Notes under the pieces: model-generated | What the model saw: the letters and a program-made list of their open reading frames with translations, nothing else | The model's database searches: none | What the model was told of the DNA's origin: nothing | Assembly: GCF_000003605.2 (NCBI RefSeq) | Contig: NW_003105106.1 | Span: forward strand, 441,670 to 468,890 | DNA from: Saccoglossus kowalevskii | Lineage: Eukaryota; Hemichordata; Enteropneusta; Harrimaniidae | Length of the DNA stretch: 27,221 nt | Reading direction: 5' to 3' | Shown: in pieces, positions 18,001 to 26,330 of the stretch | How positions within the stretch are numbered: position 1 is the stretch's first letter | How the letters are laid out: the number at the start of each line of letters is the position of its first letter | Made by a program: the position numbers and the translations under genes

Positions 18001-20831
18001 TGTGGAGCAACAAAACAAAATGGTCTGCTTGATGACCTCTGTATAAACAACAATCGGTTCATGTGCGAGTATGAATTAGGTAAGAATCTATATACTGTGA
18101 TTTTATTTCATTTTATTTGATGGACTGGAAATATGTTTGTTTTTTCATAAAAGGCGCTCAATACATTAGATATATAATTAATTTTGTTCACTGTTTTATT
18201 TCAGATAACCCACCATCAATTGTACCAGGTATGCACGCATACGATCAATATTATTATTTTAGACAACTACAGATATGCCTAGGAACCATTGTAAACATTG
18301 ATACTTTAGACAACTATAGATATGCATGGGAATCATTGAAGATAGTTACTTTAGACAACCATAGATATGCCTAGGTTCCATTGAAGATTGATATTTTAGA
18401 CAACTATAGATAGGCCTGAGAACGATTGAAGATAGTTACTTTCGACAATTATAGATATGCCTGGGAACTGTTGAAGATAGTTACTTTAGACAACTATGGA
18501 TAGGCCTGGACACCATTTAAGATAGTTACTTTCGACAACTACAAATAGGCATGGGAATCATTGAAGATAGTTACTTTAGACAACTATAGATAGGCCTGGG
18601 TACCATTTAAGATAGTTACTTTAGACAATTATAGATATGCCTGGGAACTGTTAAAGATGGTTAATTTAGACATCTACAGATAGGTCTGGGAACCACTGAA
18701 GATAGGTACTTTAGACAACTATAAATAGGACTGGAAACCACTGAAGGTAGGTACTTTAGAAATCCATGGATAGGCTTGGGAACTATTGAACATATCACTT
18801 TAAACAGCTAAAGATAGGCCTAAGAACCATTTGAGATACTTACTTTAGACTATAGATATGGCGGGAACCATTGAAGATATTTACTCCAGACAACCACTGA
18901 TAGGACTGGAAACCATTGAAAATAGTTACTTTAGACAACTATAGATATGCCTGGGAACCATTGAAGATAGTTACTTTAGACTATAGATATTCTTGGGAAC
19001 ATTTAAGATAGTTATTTTAGACAACTACAGATAGGCCTGTGAATCATTGAAGATAGTTAGTTTAAACAACTATAAATAGACCTGCGAACCACTGAAAATA
19101 GGTACTTTAGAAATCTATGGATAGGCTTGGAACCGTTGAAGATATCACTTTAAACAACTACAGATAGGCCTAAGAACCATTTACCATAGTTACTTTAGAC
19201 TATAGATATGGTGGGAACCATTTACGAAAGTTACTCCTGACAACTACTGATAGGACTGGAAACCATGGAAGATAGTTACTTTAAACAACTATAGATATGC
19301 CTGGGAACCGTTGAAGATTGTTACTTTAGACAATTATAGATAGGCCTGGGTACCATTTAAGATAGTTACTTTTGACAACTACAAATAGGCCTGGGAATCA
19401 TTGAAGATAGATAATTTAATTGATTATAGATAGGTCTTTGAACCATTAAGGATTAAGATACTAATTTTAGGAATTCTACTTATAAAGGTCCGTTGACTGA
19501 AACATCTAGTTAATTGAAAGGGAGTGGTCGTCACACTGCGCATGTGCAACATTTGTGTTGATAAACATAGATGCACACATATTTTAACTTGGGTGCAACA
19601 TGTATTAATTACCATTGTTGACTCCTTTAAAGCTTGGATATGGTTGACGTTTGCATTCGTCTGTACAACAGTCAAAGTAGCCATCTTTATTTATATGAGA
19701 CCCATATCTCACGCATTGGTTGTGCGAAGACCACACTCCTTAATGTGGACAATCATTACCAAATATTGCAACTAATTCACAATCTTTTATGTTTTTATTT
19801 CATAGTTTTAAGAGAGGTTGTTGACAATTCTGTGCAGAACACTGTGGTGTTATTACATCAACTTGATGAAGGTAAACACACTATTATTTATACTTGTTTT
19901 CTCCCCCCAAGGTCTGCTTGACAAAACAGGTTTTCTGGAGACTTGGACACAAACTAGTGACCACCTTTTTTCACTTGCAAGCGATTTAATTTACAATGTA
20001 TAGCTTATATGAAAAGCTTTCAGTGTCCACATTTCATTACAAATTTACAGTAGTGCAGGACACTATCAGAGAAAAACAATCAGTAGTTTCAGATATTGCT
20101 GCTTTAAAGCATAGTATATAACTCTCACCAAGATATTATCCATATTTTGCATCTGCATTTTGACAATTCTTTAGAAATAGTGAGAAAAAAAATCACACAA
20201 ATTTGTAATGCCATACAACTAATTGTACCACCAAACTATCTGGCGCTAAAGGAATCTCACGTCATTGTCAGAGAACGACCATTCATTTTGCAAATGTTCA
20301 ATATTTTTGTTGTAAACAAACAAACAAATATAGCCCTATGCTGTCTATGCTATACTCGTCTGTTATCAGATGATATTCAAAATAAAGAAATAGTTGCTGA
20401 CATTTTAAATTTTGTCACCTTCACAAAATAAAGCTATACAATTTATTTTTTTCCATAGTTTGAAAAAAAAGTAGATCAAAACTTTAGGCAATTGAAATTA
20501 TGTTCATTTGATCCAATATTTAAGAGGTAATCTGTGCAAATATAATGCTCCCAGAGAGCCCCACAATAGTAGGATAATGCAATTTATATTTTTTTTTATC
20601 AATTTTCATTCTCAAATTATCAGTATTGTGTAATTATACGTTTGTTTTATTTCAGCTGTTATAGTTGTTATTGTTTTAGCAGTAATGGTTGCTTTGGGGG
20701 CGATAATAGGCTCTGTGATCTATTTTATCAAAGCCAAACCAAGTGTCAATCCAATCGTGCGAAGACGAAGGGGATACGACGACCATGAAAAGATGATGAA
20801 TGATGTGGCACCTGACGTGTTTGCATTATAA
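14928..20831 (+). CDS. Type I membrane WAP(x4)-C-type lectin protein
   Basis: Seven coding exons: 14928-15009, 16000-16626, 17449-17658, 17876-18079, 18205-18228, 19806-19871, 20656-20831; 1389 nt, 462 aa plus stop, all introns GT-AG and phase 1. Order: signal peptide (1-23), basic RHKR (24-27), four WAP domains (C39-C77, C92-C127, C140-C175, C193-C231), CTLD (C248-C370), two-exon stalk (375-404), transmembrane helix (about 406-429), cytoplasmic tail with RRRRGYDD. Sequons NCT at 153 and NQT at 242. It is the paralogue of the gene at 5308: same orientation, same CTLD split before the W(I/V)GL motif, same stalk-TM-tail ending, but no Kunitz exon and twice as many WAPs. A surface lectin with antiprotease or antimicrobial modules is inferred from the domains. 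Confidence 0.93.
15010..15999. other. Gene 2 intron 1
   Basis: GT-AG intron of 990 bp. I searched it for a Kunitz exon like 6116-6292 and see none. It includes a short C tract (15268-15281) and a minus-strand open frame (15202-15426) with no recognisable domain. Confidence 0.6.
16000..16626 (+). CDS. Gene 2 exon 2: four WAP four-disulfide domains
   Basis: 627 nt in one exon, phase 1-1. Each of four repeats has the full eight-Cys pattern and a KCC-NNGCG-type core: C39-C77 (DQKCCDNGCG), C92-C127 (DKCCNNGCG), C140-C175 (KKCCNNGCG), C193-C231 (RCCSNGCG). Domain 3 has compressed N-terminal spacing (C149-x4-C154). Domain 4 (CPLIHVNEAILGTC ...) resembles the gene 1 WAPs most closely by eye. GC content is higher than the surrounding introns. 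Acceptor ttattttag at 15999, donor cag|gtatgt at 16627. Confidence 0.95.
16655..16769. repeat. Small inverted-repeat (foldback/MITE-like) element
   Basis: 19-base arms at 16655-16673 (gtcgtcacctgcgcacgcg) and 16751-16769 are reverse complements with one mismatch. The 115-bp unit begins 29 bp inside gene 2 intron 2 and could fold beside the donor site. No clear target-site duplication. A related left arm (gtcgtcacactgcgcatg) occurs at 19527. Confidence 0.6.
16788..17036 (+). repeat. Dispersed repeat copy in gene 2 intron 2
   Basis: Shares blocks with 19908-20106 (cttgacaaaac, ctggagac-t-gacacaa, gagaaaaa-aatc, gtttcag-tattgctgcttta) and, reversed, with 13160-13328. Carries the near-palindromic AGATGGCGCCCTCT at 16887-16900. 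Confidence 0.7.
17449..17658 (+). CDS. Gene 2 exon 3: CTLD N-terminal half
   Basis: 210 nt, phase 1-1. Opens VSNDVNQTTGLC with a glycosylation sequon, then GW(x)QHDRSCYM, C276 in ASEC and a HLADFQDEDEFHW helix region. Aligns by eye with gene 1 exon 4; both end at the same point before the W(I/V)GL motif. Acceptor cattgcag, donor t|gtaagt. Confidence 0.93.
17876..18079 (+). CDS. Gene 2 exon 4: CTLD C-terminal half with EPN motif
   Basis: 204 nt, phase 1-1. IWVGL (313-317), WMWSDGTLL, then GEPN (341-344): the EPN of mannose/glucose-type CTLDs is retained. The WND position reads LLD (357-359 or 358-360 depending on alignment), so one usual Asn ligand is replaced while the Asp is kept. Cys 349, 362 and 370 close the fold. 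Better placed for Ca2+/sugar binding than the gene 1 CTLD, but not fully canonical. Confidence 0.94.
18205..18228 (+). CDS. Gene 2 exon 5: 24-nt stalk microexon
   Basis: Eight codons (D-N-P-P-S-I-V-P) between ttatttcag and cag|gtatgc, phase 1-1. Accepted because both splice sites are good and the phase matches its neighbours. Skipping it would keep the frame, so it may be alternatively used. Confidence 0.65.
18254..19455. repeat. 45-bp minisatellite in gene 2 intron 5, about 27 units
   Basis: Units of about 44-45 bp with consensus pieces CTTTAGACAACTATAGATA, GGCCTGGGAACC and ATTGAAGATAGTTA. Three units (near 18842, 18968 and 19192) share a 4-base deletion giving GACTATAGATAT. A block of five successive variant units at 18753 recurs at 19104, an offset of 351 bp or eight units, so the array has higher-order structure. 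Units contain in-frame stops; it is not coding. Confidence 0.93.
19521..19739. repeat. Possible imperfect foldback element in gene 2 intron 5
   Basis: Left end ggagtggtcgtcacactgcg and the reverse complement of the right end (ggagtgtggtcttcgcac) are similar with small gaps. The left end also resembles the arm at 16655. Both lie upstream of a dispersed-repeat copy, so they may be parts of one family. Confidence 0.35.
19806..19871 (+). CDS. Gene 2 exon 6: juxtamembrane stalk
   Basis: 66 nt, phase 1-1, 22 residues (V-L-R-E-V-V-D-N-S onward) between tttcatag and g|gtaaac. No Cys; a VVLLHQL stretch is mildly hydrophobic but short. Counterpart of gene 1 exon 6 by position. Confidence 0.7.
19908..20106 (+). 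repeat. Dispersed repeat copy in gene 2 intron 6
   Basis: Matches 16788-17036 and, reversed, 13160-13328 (GTGTCCACATTTC at about 20021). It lacks the AGATGGCGCCCT core: aaaacaggttttctggagac here against aaaactggatttcaatagat ggcgccctctggagac in the other copy, a deletion of roughly 16-20 bases. Confidence 0.65.
20656..20831 (+). CDS. Gene 2 exon 7: transmembrane helix and cytoplasmic tail
   Basis: Begins AVIVVIVLAVMVALGAIIG with about 24 hydrophobic residues (406-429), then KAKPSVNPIVRRRR and a 19-residue acidic-mixed end GYDDHEKMMNDV ... FAL, stop TAA 20829-20831. The tail shares a basic cluster and GY(D/E) with gene 1 but lacks its YEPM motif. Acceptor tttatttcag at 20655. Confidence 0.92.
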
Positions 20832-20886
20832 ATCATAGTTCACAGCCTTATGTAAATTTAATTTATATTTCTGTCTTTCTACTTCT

Positions 20887-20958
20887 CACTACATCCCACT
20901 GAATCACTACATGTCGGTGAATCACTTCTTCTCGCTGAATCACTACATTTCACTGAAT
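20887..20958. repeat. Four tandem 18-bp units in gene 2 3' UTR
   Basis: CACTACATCCCACTGAAT-type units start at 20887, 20905, 20923 and 20941, all exactly 18 bp, 55 nt after the stop codon. The frame of the gene is closed well before, so they are not translated. Confidence 0.9.
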
Positions 20959-21558
20959 AACTTGGCATGTTGCCATGGAAAATCATGTAGTTAGTTTAAG
21001 AAAGTATAGAAATAGTTGAAAACGACATAAAAATCATGGCATTTAAGAGCATTTAGTTTTTTCTGTAGAGCCACATCAACACAAAACAAATTTCGTTTTG
21101 AAGTTCAATTTTTTTGTCAGTCATCTTGTAAATGTTATCCCTTTATTGTACAAGCTGTGTGAGTGGTTCCCTAAAACTTATTGTATTTGCTTGCAAGCTA
21201 CTGAACTACTGCAAGTACAGATTTCATCACAGATTTCTTATAATCAGAATATGACACAAATTTTAATTGTGATCAACTCAAATACATGTGTTTGTTTCTC
21301 ATTATTTTTTTGACAAATATTATCAAATGAATGAGTTGGTGATCTATAAAAAAGTAATTTAACCTGCATATAAAGACCACCTGTCTATAAAGACCACTTC
21401 GCTATACACAGGTTTGGCTATAGTCATTTCCGGTTTACAAGTACACTTATTAGGTTAATTTTTTAACAAAAATGAAATCACTCGTAATATAATGTTATCT
21501 TTTTCCACCAATTCAGTCCTAGTTTTGTATTAGATGTAATATCATGGTAATTGAAGAT

Positions 21559-21564
21559 AATAAA
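21559..21564 (+). promoter_or_regulatory. Candidate gene 2 poly(A) signal
   Basis: First clear AATAAA after the gene 2 stop, 728 nt downstream. Earlier variant signals cannot be excluded. Confidence 0.35.
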
Positions 21565-22157
21565 TATCTTGTATAAAAAGACAAGGAATTGATAAATGTT
21601 TTTATCACACGACTGCAGTGCATATCATTCACAGTAGTAACATTCAGTGTAAAATCCCCCTCAATGATATTTTACATTATTAAACATGGTGATATGCATG
21701 TTACATGTCATCAGTCTACTTGTGCTTGAGTAGTATATGAATGAATTATTTAATATAGCGATGTGAGAAATTCAGGATAATAATTTCTTGCCCGGACAAT
21801 ACCTCGTATCAAAACAAGCTTAGAAAGATCTCCTGTACGCTGAGGGAATATATGATTTTCTGTTCACTGTGACATCTCACATTATGCATGAAACGAACAG
21901 AACAAACATCTACTGCAAAAATGTAATTAATTTTTCATACTTTGCATTGAGATAGACTTTTTTTACATTTACCATCTTCAAATGTGTTTAGCACATTAAT
22001 ATGCATGGATATACTCATGAAATGCTTTTGTGTGTTTGTTGAATTTTGCACGACGTTTTGATGTTGTTACAATGCAAGCTTTGTTTGTCCTGAGTTTACA
22101 CTTGATTTCATGCATATAACCCTGTATCTCGAAGTGAAACCAAAATGATCTATTCAA
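21565..22157. other. AT-rich intergenic DNA
   Basis: No gene, RNA or complete repeat recognised. Confidence 0.5.
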
Positions 22158-22298
22158 TACTGTAAAATACTTTATTTTTAATAAATAGTTTATGTCACTG
22201 ATTTTTGGTGAATTGAATATATAGGGATAAAAGTATTTTCGTCGGATTTTATTCTCACTGAACCCCCCTCTTGTGTTAAAATAAAATATTTTACAGTA
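22158..22298. repeat. MITE-like element with 21-bp terminal inverted repeats
   Basis: Left terminus 22158-22178 begins TACTGTAAAATAC; right terminus 22278-22298 is its reverse complement with one mismatch, ending TATTTTACAGTA. Element 141 bp. Flanks carry CAA on both sides (22155-22157 and 22299-22301), a possible 3-bp target duplication; alternatively the outer TA could be the duplication. No ORF. Confidence 0.8.
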
Positions 22299-22301
22299 CA
22301 A

Positions 22302-23137
22302 CTGTTTGGGGCGCTAAAAATAAAAAAAATTATGATAGCACTTGTACTAAGGTTAGGCTGGTCATATTCAGTATTCATATTACATCTTGCCCATTATTTG
22401 TAAAATAAAATAATCTGATTTCATTAAATTTTGTAAATTTTTTTTTGTGGAAACAAAAATGAAATATGTGATTATAATAATGCAGAGGTTGCAGACCCAC
22501 TGTCAAATCTGAGAATTATTTTAATATTTTGTTTTAATGGTGAAGAATAAATACGTATTGATTTCTTCAATTATTGAAATCAATCTGAGGTAGGCTAACA
22601 ATTCTTGTCACTATAATAACCAAAATAAATTGGGCCTAATCTCATTATCCTGAACATATGCAAATAGTGTGTTTGATTGGTGTCATATTATGGATGGCAC
22701 TAACATCACCGGAATTCCAGGTGCCCACATAGCTGAGGTGAAGCTTTATTATGCCTTAAGCTTGTTATGCTAATGAGTAGGTCTTTGTTTAGCTATTACA
22801 ATATAGTGCTGTCAGGGAGCAACAAATCAGGTTGTGCTGCTCAGTGGGTCAGCGGAAATTCTACACCATAGCCTGTGCCCGTTGAGCCGGTGTTCTGCTA
22901 TTCTAGTAGAAGTTCAGTACTTCCAAAAACCATTATTGTGCCATTTTGACACGGCTAGTGTGGCTGAGTGATGGGTGTGGTCGGCGCGGTGATGTGGTGT
23001 TGCTGGAGATAGCTGTAGGCAGGGTTCAGTAGCCAGCCTCTAGACCTTCCATTGCACGAGCATCGCCAGGTTTGTCTTGTGCTCTGCCATATAGTGCTGT
23101 GGCGGAGGTGTAATATTGCTGGTAGTTAAATTGTGGT
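22302..23137. other. Intergenic DNA and probable leader of the retroelement relic
   Basis: From about 22680 the base composition becomes more GC-rich and unlike the flanks, suggesting the untranslated leader of the element whose gag relic begins near 23138. The word ATATAGTGCTGT occurs at 22802 and 23089. No 5' LTR or primer-binding site was identified. Confidence 0.4.
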
Positions 23138-23910
23138 ATGCAAACCACGCTGCACCAAAGTATTGAGGCAGAAACGCGAGGGAAGGAAGGGGCTGCATTG
23201 AAAGATTACATTAGAGAAGAGCAGGCGAAAGAGAGGGATATTAGGGCTAGTGGAAGAGAGGAACATAGGCGACGGGAGGTGCATGAAAAATAACTAATGC
23301 AAATGCAGATCAATTTGCAAAGGCATGGACGCCTACCTTCAAAGTTTTGTACGCTATGCCACTGCCCAGAAGTGGGAACGATCTGATTGGGCTGTGAATC
23401 TCAGTGCTTTGTTACAAGCTATCTCAATATACTCCCATGCCAGCTGCAACAGCTAATGACTATGATGCATTGAAACCAGAACTATTGAGGGCATACCAGC
23501 TGAGTGACGAGTCGAAGCCAGAGTATGATGAAAGCGCTCAGCAGTTTATGGACTGTATTGGTGATTACGAACCAATGACCAATGAAAGGTTTGCAGACCT
23601 ACTGCTCTGAGAACAATTTGTTTGTGGGTTTTTCAAATACCTAGCTTTGTTTAAAGAGCGTTGGCCGAGGGACACCAAAGAAATGGTTTCTGCAGCTGCA
23701 AAATATTTGGATGCACGAGGAAAGTGGGGACTGCCAGGGAAGGCTAAACCTAACCAACGGTGGCAGCAGCAAACGATGAACATAAAGTCTGGTAACCCAT
23801 CAAGCCAATGTCGACTAGCCAAACCTTTGTATGCTTTGTATTTGGCAGAGTGGGTCATGTGGCCAAATATTGTAGAAGGAGACCCAAGATCCACTGCAAA
23901 CTGAAGATAG
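23138..23910 (+). pseudogene. gag relic with SCAN-like capsid region
   Basis: Pieces lie in different frames. A 51-codon opening frame (23138-23293, charged, rich in E/R/K) ends in TAA. A capsid N-terminal piece with FVRYATAQKWERSDWAVNLS follows in another frame (about 23320-23406). Then a SCAN-like piece with YDALKPELLRAYQLSDE (from about 23458), interrupted by TGA at 23608-23610 between LLL and EQF, then KERWPRDTKEMVSAA and KYLDARGKWGLPG. A CCHC zinc knuckle at 23832-23873 has Phe at the second Cys position. Non-functional. Confidence 0.75.
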
Positions 23911-24081
23911 GTATGTATTCACTGTGGCATTAGTGATACAATGATATAGGTAATGCACGTATGGGGGTGACAGTGGAGCCAGATGAAACTTGTGCCACAC
24001 AGTGTATCCTATTACCTCGTGGTCGGACTCTGAATGATGAGTGCTGCATGCAGCGCACACGATGTGAAATGAATGCCAATA

Positions 24082-24468
24082 ACGGATGGGAAACTGGTTG
24101 GTGTTTTGAGGAATATTGGTTATTGTAGTGTGGTGGTCCGAATAAGTCTAGTTCTAATAGACAGCTGTCTGGTGAATACATGACGTGTCCTGATAGATGG
24201 AATCATTCAAAAGTCGCCGGTGGCTACAATAAAGGTAAATATTTCTTATTTTATTGGCGATGTAACTGCATTGTGCATGTCGAATCCTGTGTACAACCTA
24301 ATACTAGGAAATATTGAAGGTGTATCTGATGCGTTCCACGCTGATACATCAAGGAAAGAACGTGGTCAAGAACCAGAGTTGGCAAATGCTGTGGAGACCA
24401 GAGCTCAGAAACTATCCAATCTTAAGCCAACCAGAGAACTGAAAGTGCCAAAGCTGTTGGTGATGTGA
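24082..24468 (+). pseudogene. Retroviral-type aspartic protease relic
   Basis: The active-site region reads VGVLRNIGYCSVVVR with NIG (24112-24120) where D-T/S-G is needed, so the catalytic Asp is lost. The frame then breaks, and a second piece (24220-24468) carries DVTALCMSNPVYNLILGNIEGV, the hydrophobic-ILG end of this protease fold, and continues into a charged linker before TGA. Catalytically dead. Confidence 0.65.
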
Positions 24469-24862
24469 AGTCAGCAGAAAAACTTCAACAAGTTCAGGGA
24501 GAAGACTTGCAGAAAAACAAACCATGAAGTAAAAATGAAGAAAAATAGTGGCAGGTCAAATTCGTCATGAAAGATATGTGACAACCACAACCATTTAGAC
24601 GACTCGCTGGACAATGCTCTGCCATTATGCAAAGATTAAAGAAACTGTTTCCGACCATCAGTGTTAGTTGCATCCATTGACTGTTATGTACGTTTGTCTC
24701 GTAGTTTTATGCATGCATGTTTCTTAGATAGACAATAATCTACATTTCCTTGCAATAATACAACGTAATCCACTTCCTTACTGGTGTGAAACAAATATAT
24801 TACTAAATTATTGCTCTAGTGTAATATTTCTGTGTAATAATAGGTGTATCCCACTGCCCCAT

Positions 24863-24974
24863 TGTAACGGGTCGGGTATTTCCTGTCCACCCCTTACCCG
24901 TGTAGAATAAAGTGAATTATTTGAACCATACTTGTGTAGCGTGTACTTGTTGCTTATTTCATAAATCCATTACA
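24863..24974 (+). repeat. Possible LTR, TGTAA...TTACA, with AATAAA
   Basis: 112-bp segment starting TGTAACGGGTCGGG and ending TCCATTACA, with an AATAAA at about 24907. Placement after the gag-pro relic suits a 3' LTR, but there is no polypurine tract before it, no second copy in the window and no flanking duplication. Confidence 0.35.
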
Positions 24975-25727
24975 CAACTGCCTTACGTTTCAAGATATCA
25001 ATGAACCAACTACACAGGGGATGTTTATGGATGGATGGATGTTTATTTTGTACAATTTCACCCTGTGACAATTAGACAATTATCATTTCCACCGTATTCT
25101 AGTCGGTCTTTGCAATACCCAAATGCCACTATATACCAATACGTTGAATGATATTAAGTCAATGGGGCGTGGTATTACTACACCGTGCAAAGCCATGCAA
25201 AGCAATTGTAAAGTGATTGCAAAGTTGGTAGATGTATTTGTATTTTCGACCTAAGTTGTTGGCATATCAAACCCCGCTGTATCCCGTATATCAATCATTT
25301 ATAGTAGAAAACCGTGAAAATATAGTAATTTTTAAAGTTCAAGTGGAGTTTCAAATCCCCACCAACAATCAAACGTAGGTGGAGGTGCTTGTATATTTGA
25401 CCTAAGTCGAATTTTGAAAACATTAAATAATGTATTAAAATGCAATAAATATATATGCAGATTATCTCAACAGCTAACTGAAAAATGATAGCCAAAGTGC
25501 TTACAAAGTTGTTCAAAGCGATTGCAAAGTTGATAGATTAATTTGGGAATGTGACCTATGATATTATATTGACGGGACCCGTAGTTAAAAGTTCAAGAAT
25601 GTGAATAAATATTCCGAAAATTGCCGTTATATTATTGTACTGTCTTTCGAGGCATGTAGGGGGTCAAATTTCATAAAGATGTGAAATGGCCGCCAGTTCG
25701 TGTAAACTTCAAATTAGTCGGGCAGTA

Positions 25728-25829
25728 TCGTTGTTAAGTGATTGATAGATCTTTCAAGTTAAGCTCAATCTGGCGTGGTTAGTACTTGCATGGGAGACTC
25801 CTTGACAAAACCAGCTGGTAGATTTTTTT
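25728..25829 (+). pseudogene. 5S rRNA-like segment, copy A
   Basis: AAGTTAAGC (25756), GGCGTGGTTAGTACTTG and CATGGGAGAC match the 3' two-thirds of animal 5S rRNA, including the internal-promoter A-box and C-box regions, and are followed by ACCAGCTGGTAGA and a run of seven T (25823-25829) as in a pol III terminator. The 5' third is poorly conserved. One unit also has TCTGGC for TCGGGC. Probably not a functional 5S gene. Confidence 0.7.
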
Positions 25830-26229
25830 GTTTCATCACATACAGGGAAAAGATATGAGCTACCGTTCCTGCATTATTTCTTACTGTTCTATCAATGATT
25901 TATACTAGAAAGCTGTGGAAATATTGTAATTTATTAAGTTCAAGTAAAGTTTCAAATCCCCACTAATAATCAAATAACAAGTTGTTGATGCTGTCAGCAC
26001 ATAGTGGTTTTAATTTGTTACTACACCGTGCAAAGTTGATATATTCATTTGGGAATGTGACCTATGAACTGACATTGACAGGACCCGAGTTAAAAGATCG
26101 AGAATGTGAATAAATAGTTGGTAAATTGCCGTTATATTATCATGCTGTCTCTCGAGGCATATAGGGGTCAAATTTCATAATATATGAAATAGCCGCCAAT
26201 TTGTGTAAAATTGAAATTTCTCGTGCAGC

Positions 26230-26330
26230 TGTGTGGTTAGGTGATCGGCCGATGTTTTAAGTTAAGCTCAATCGGGCGTGGTTAGTACTTGCATGGAAGC
26301 ACCCATGACAAACCAGCTGGTAGAATTTTT
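26230..26330 (+). pseudogene. 5S rRNA-like segment, copy B
   Basis: AAGTTAAGC (26259), AATCGGGCGTGGTTAGTACT and TTGCATGG match 5S rRNA; the following C-box is more diverged (AAGCACCC). Ends with CCAGCTGGTAGA and five T (26326-26330). The GATCGGCCGAT stretch before it corresponds roughly to the GATC...GATC part of 5S. Confidence 0.7.

Larger units (their letters stand above)
22680..24974 (+). mobile_element. Decayed LTR retroelement, gag-pro relic (Ty3/gypsy, Gmr1-like?)
   Basis: Contains a gag relic with SCAN-like capsid and zinc-knuckle remains (23138-23910), an aspartic-protease relic (24082-24468) and a possible LTR end (24863-24974). No reverse transcriptase, RNase H or integrase motif is visible, so most of pol is deleted. 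The vertebrate SCAN domain is known to derive from the gag of Gmr1-like gypsy elements, which is why I name that lineage. Left boundary is a guess from composition. Confidence 0.65.

Noticed and set aside
18117..18374. 85-codon open frame overlapping a gene 2 intron
   Set aside because: Its second half is just translated minisatellite units, and it spans the microexon in another frame.
18254..19455. CRISPR-like regular repeats
   Set aside because: Contiguous diverged 45-bp units without unique spacers, inside an intron of an animal gene: a minisatellite.
20147..20431. 94-codon open frame in gene 2 intron 6
   Set aside because: No domain, intronic, no conserved splice link to gene 2 exons.
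23565..23894. Minus-strand 109-codon open frame
   Set aside because: Shadow of the gag relic on the opposite strand.
24975..25149. Second LTR or additional pol sequence
   Set aside because: No reverse transcriptase, integrase or repeat of the 24863 segment could be seen.
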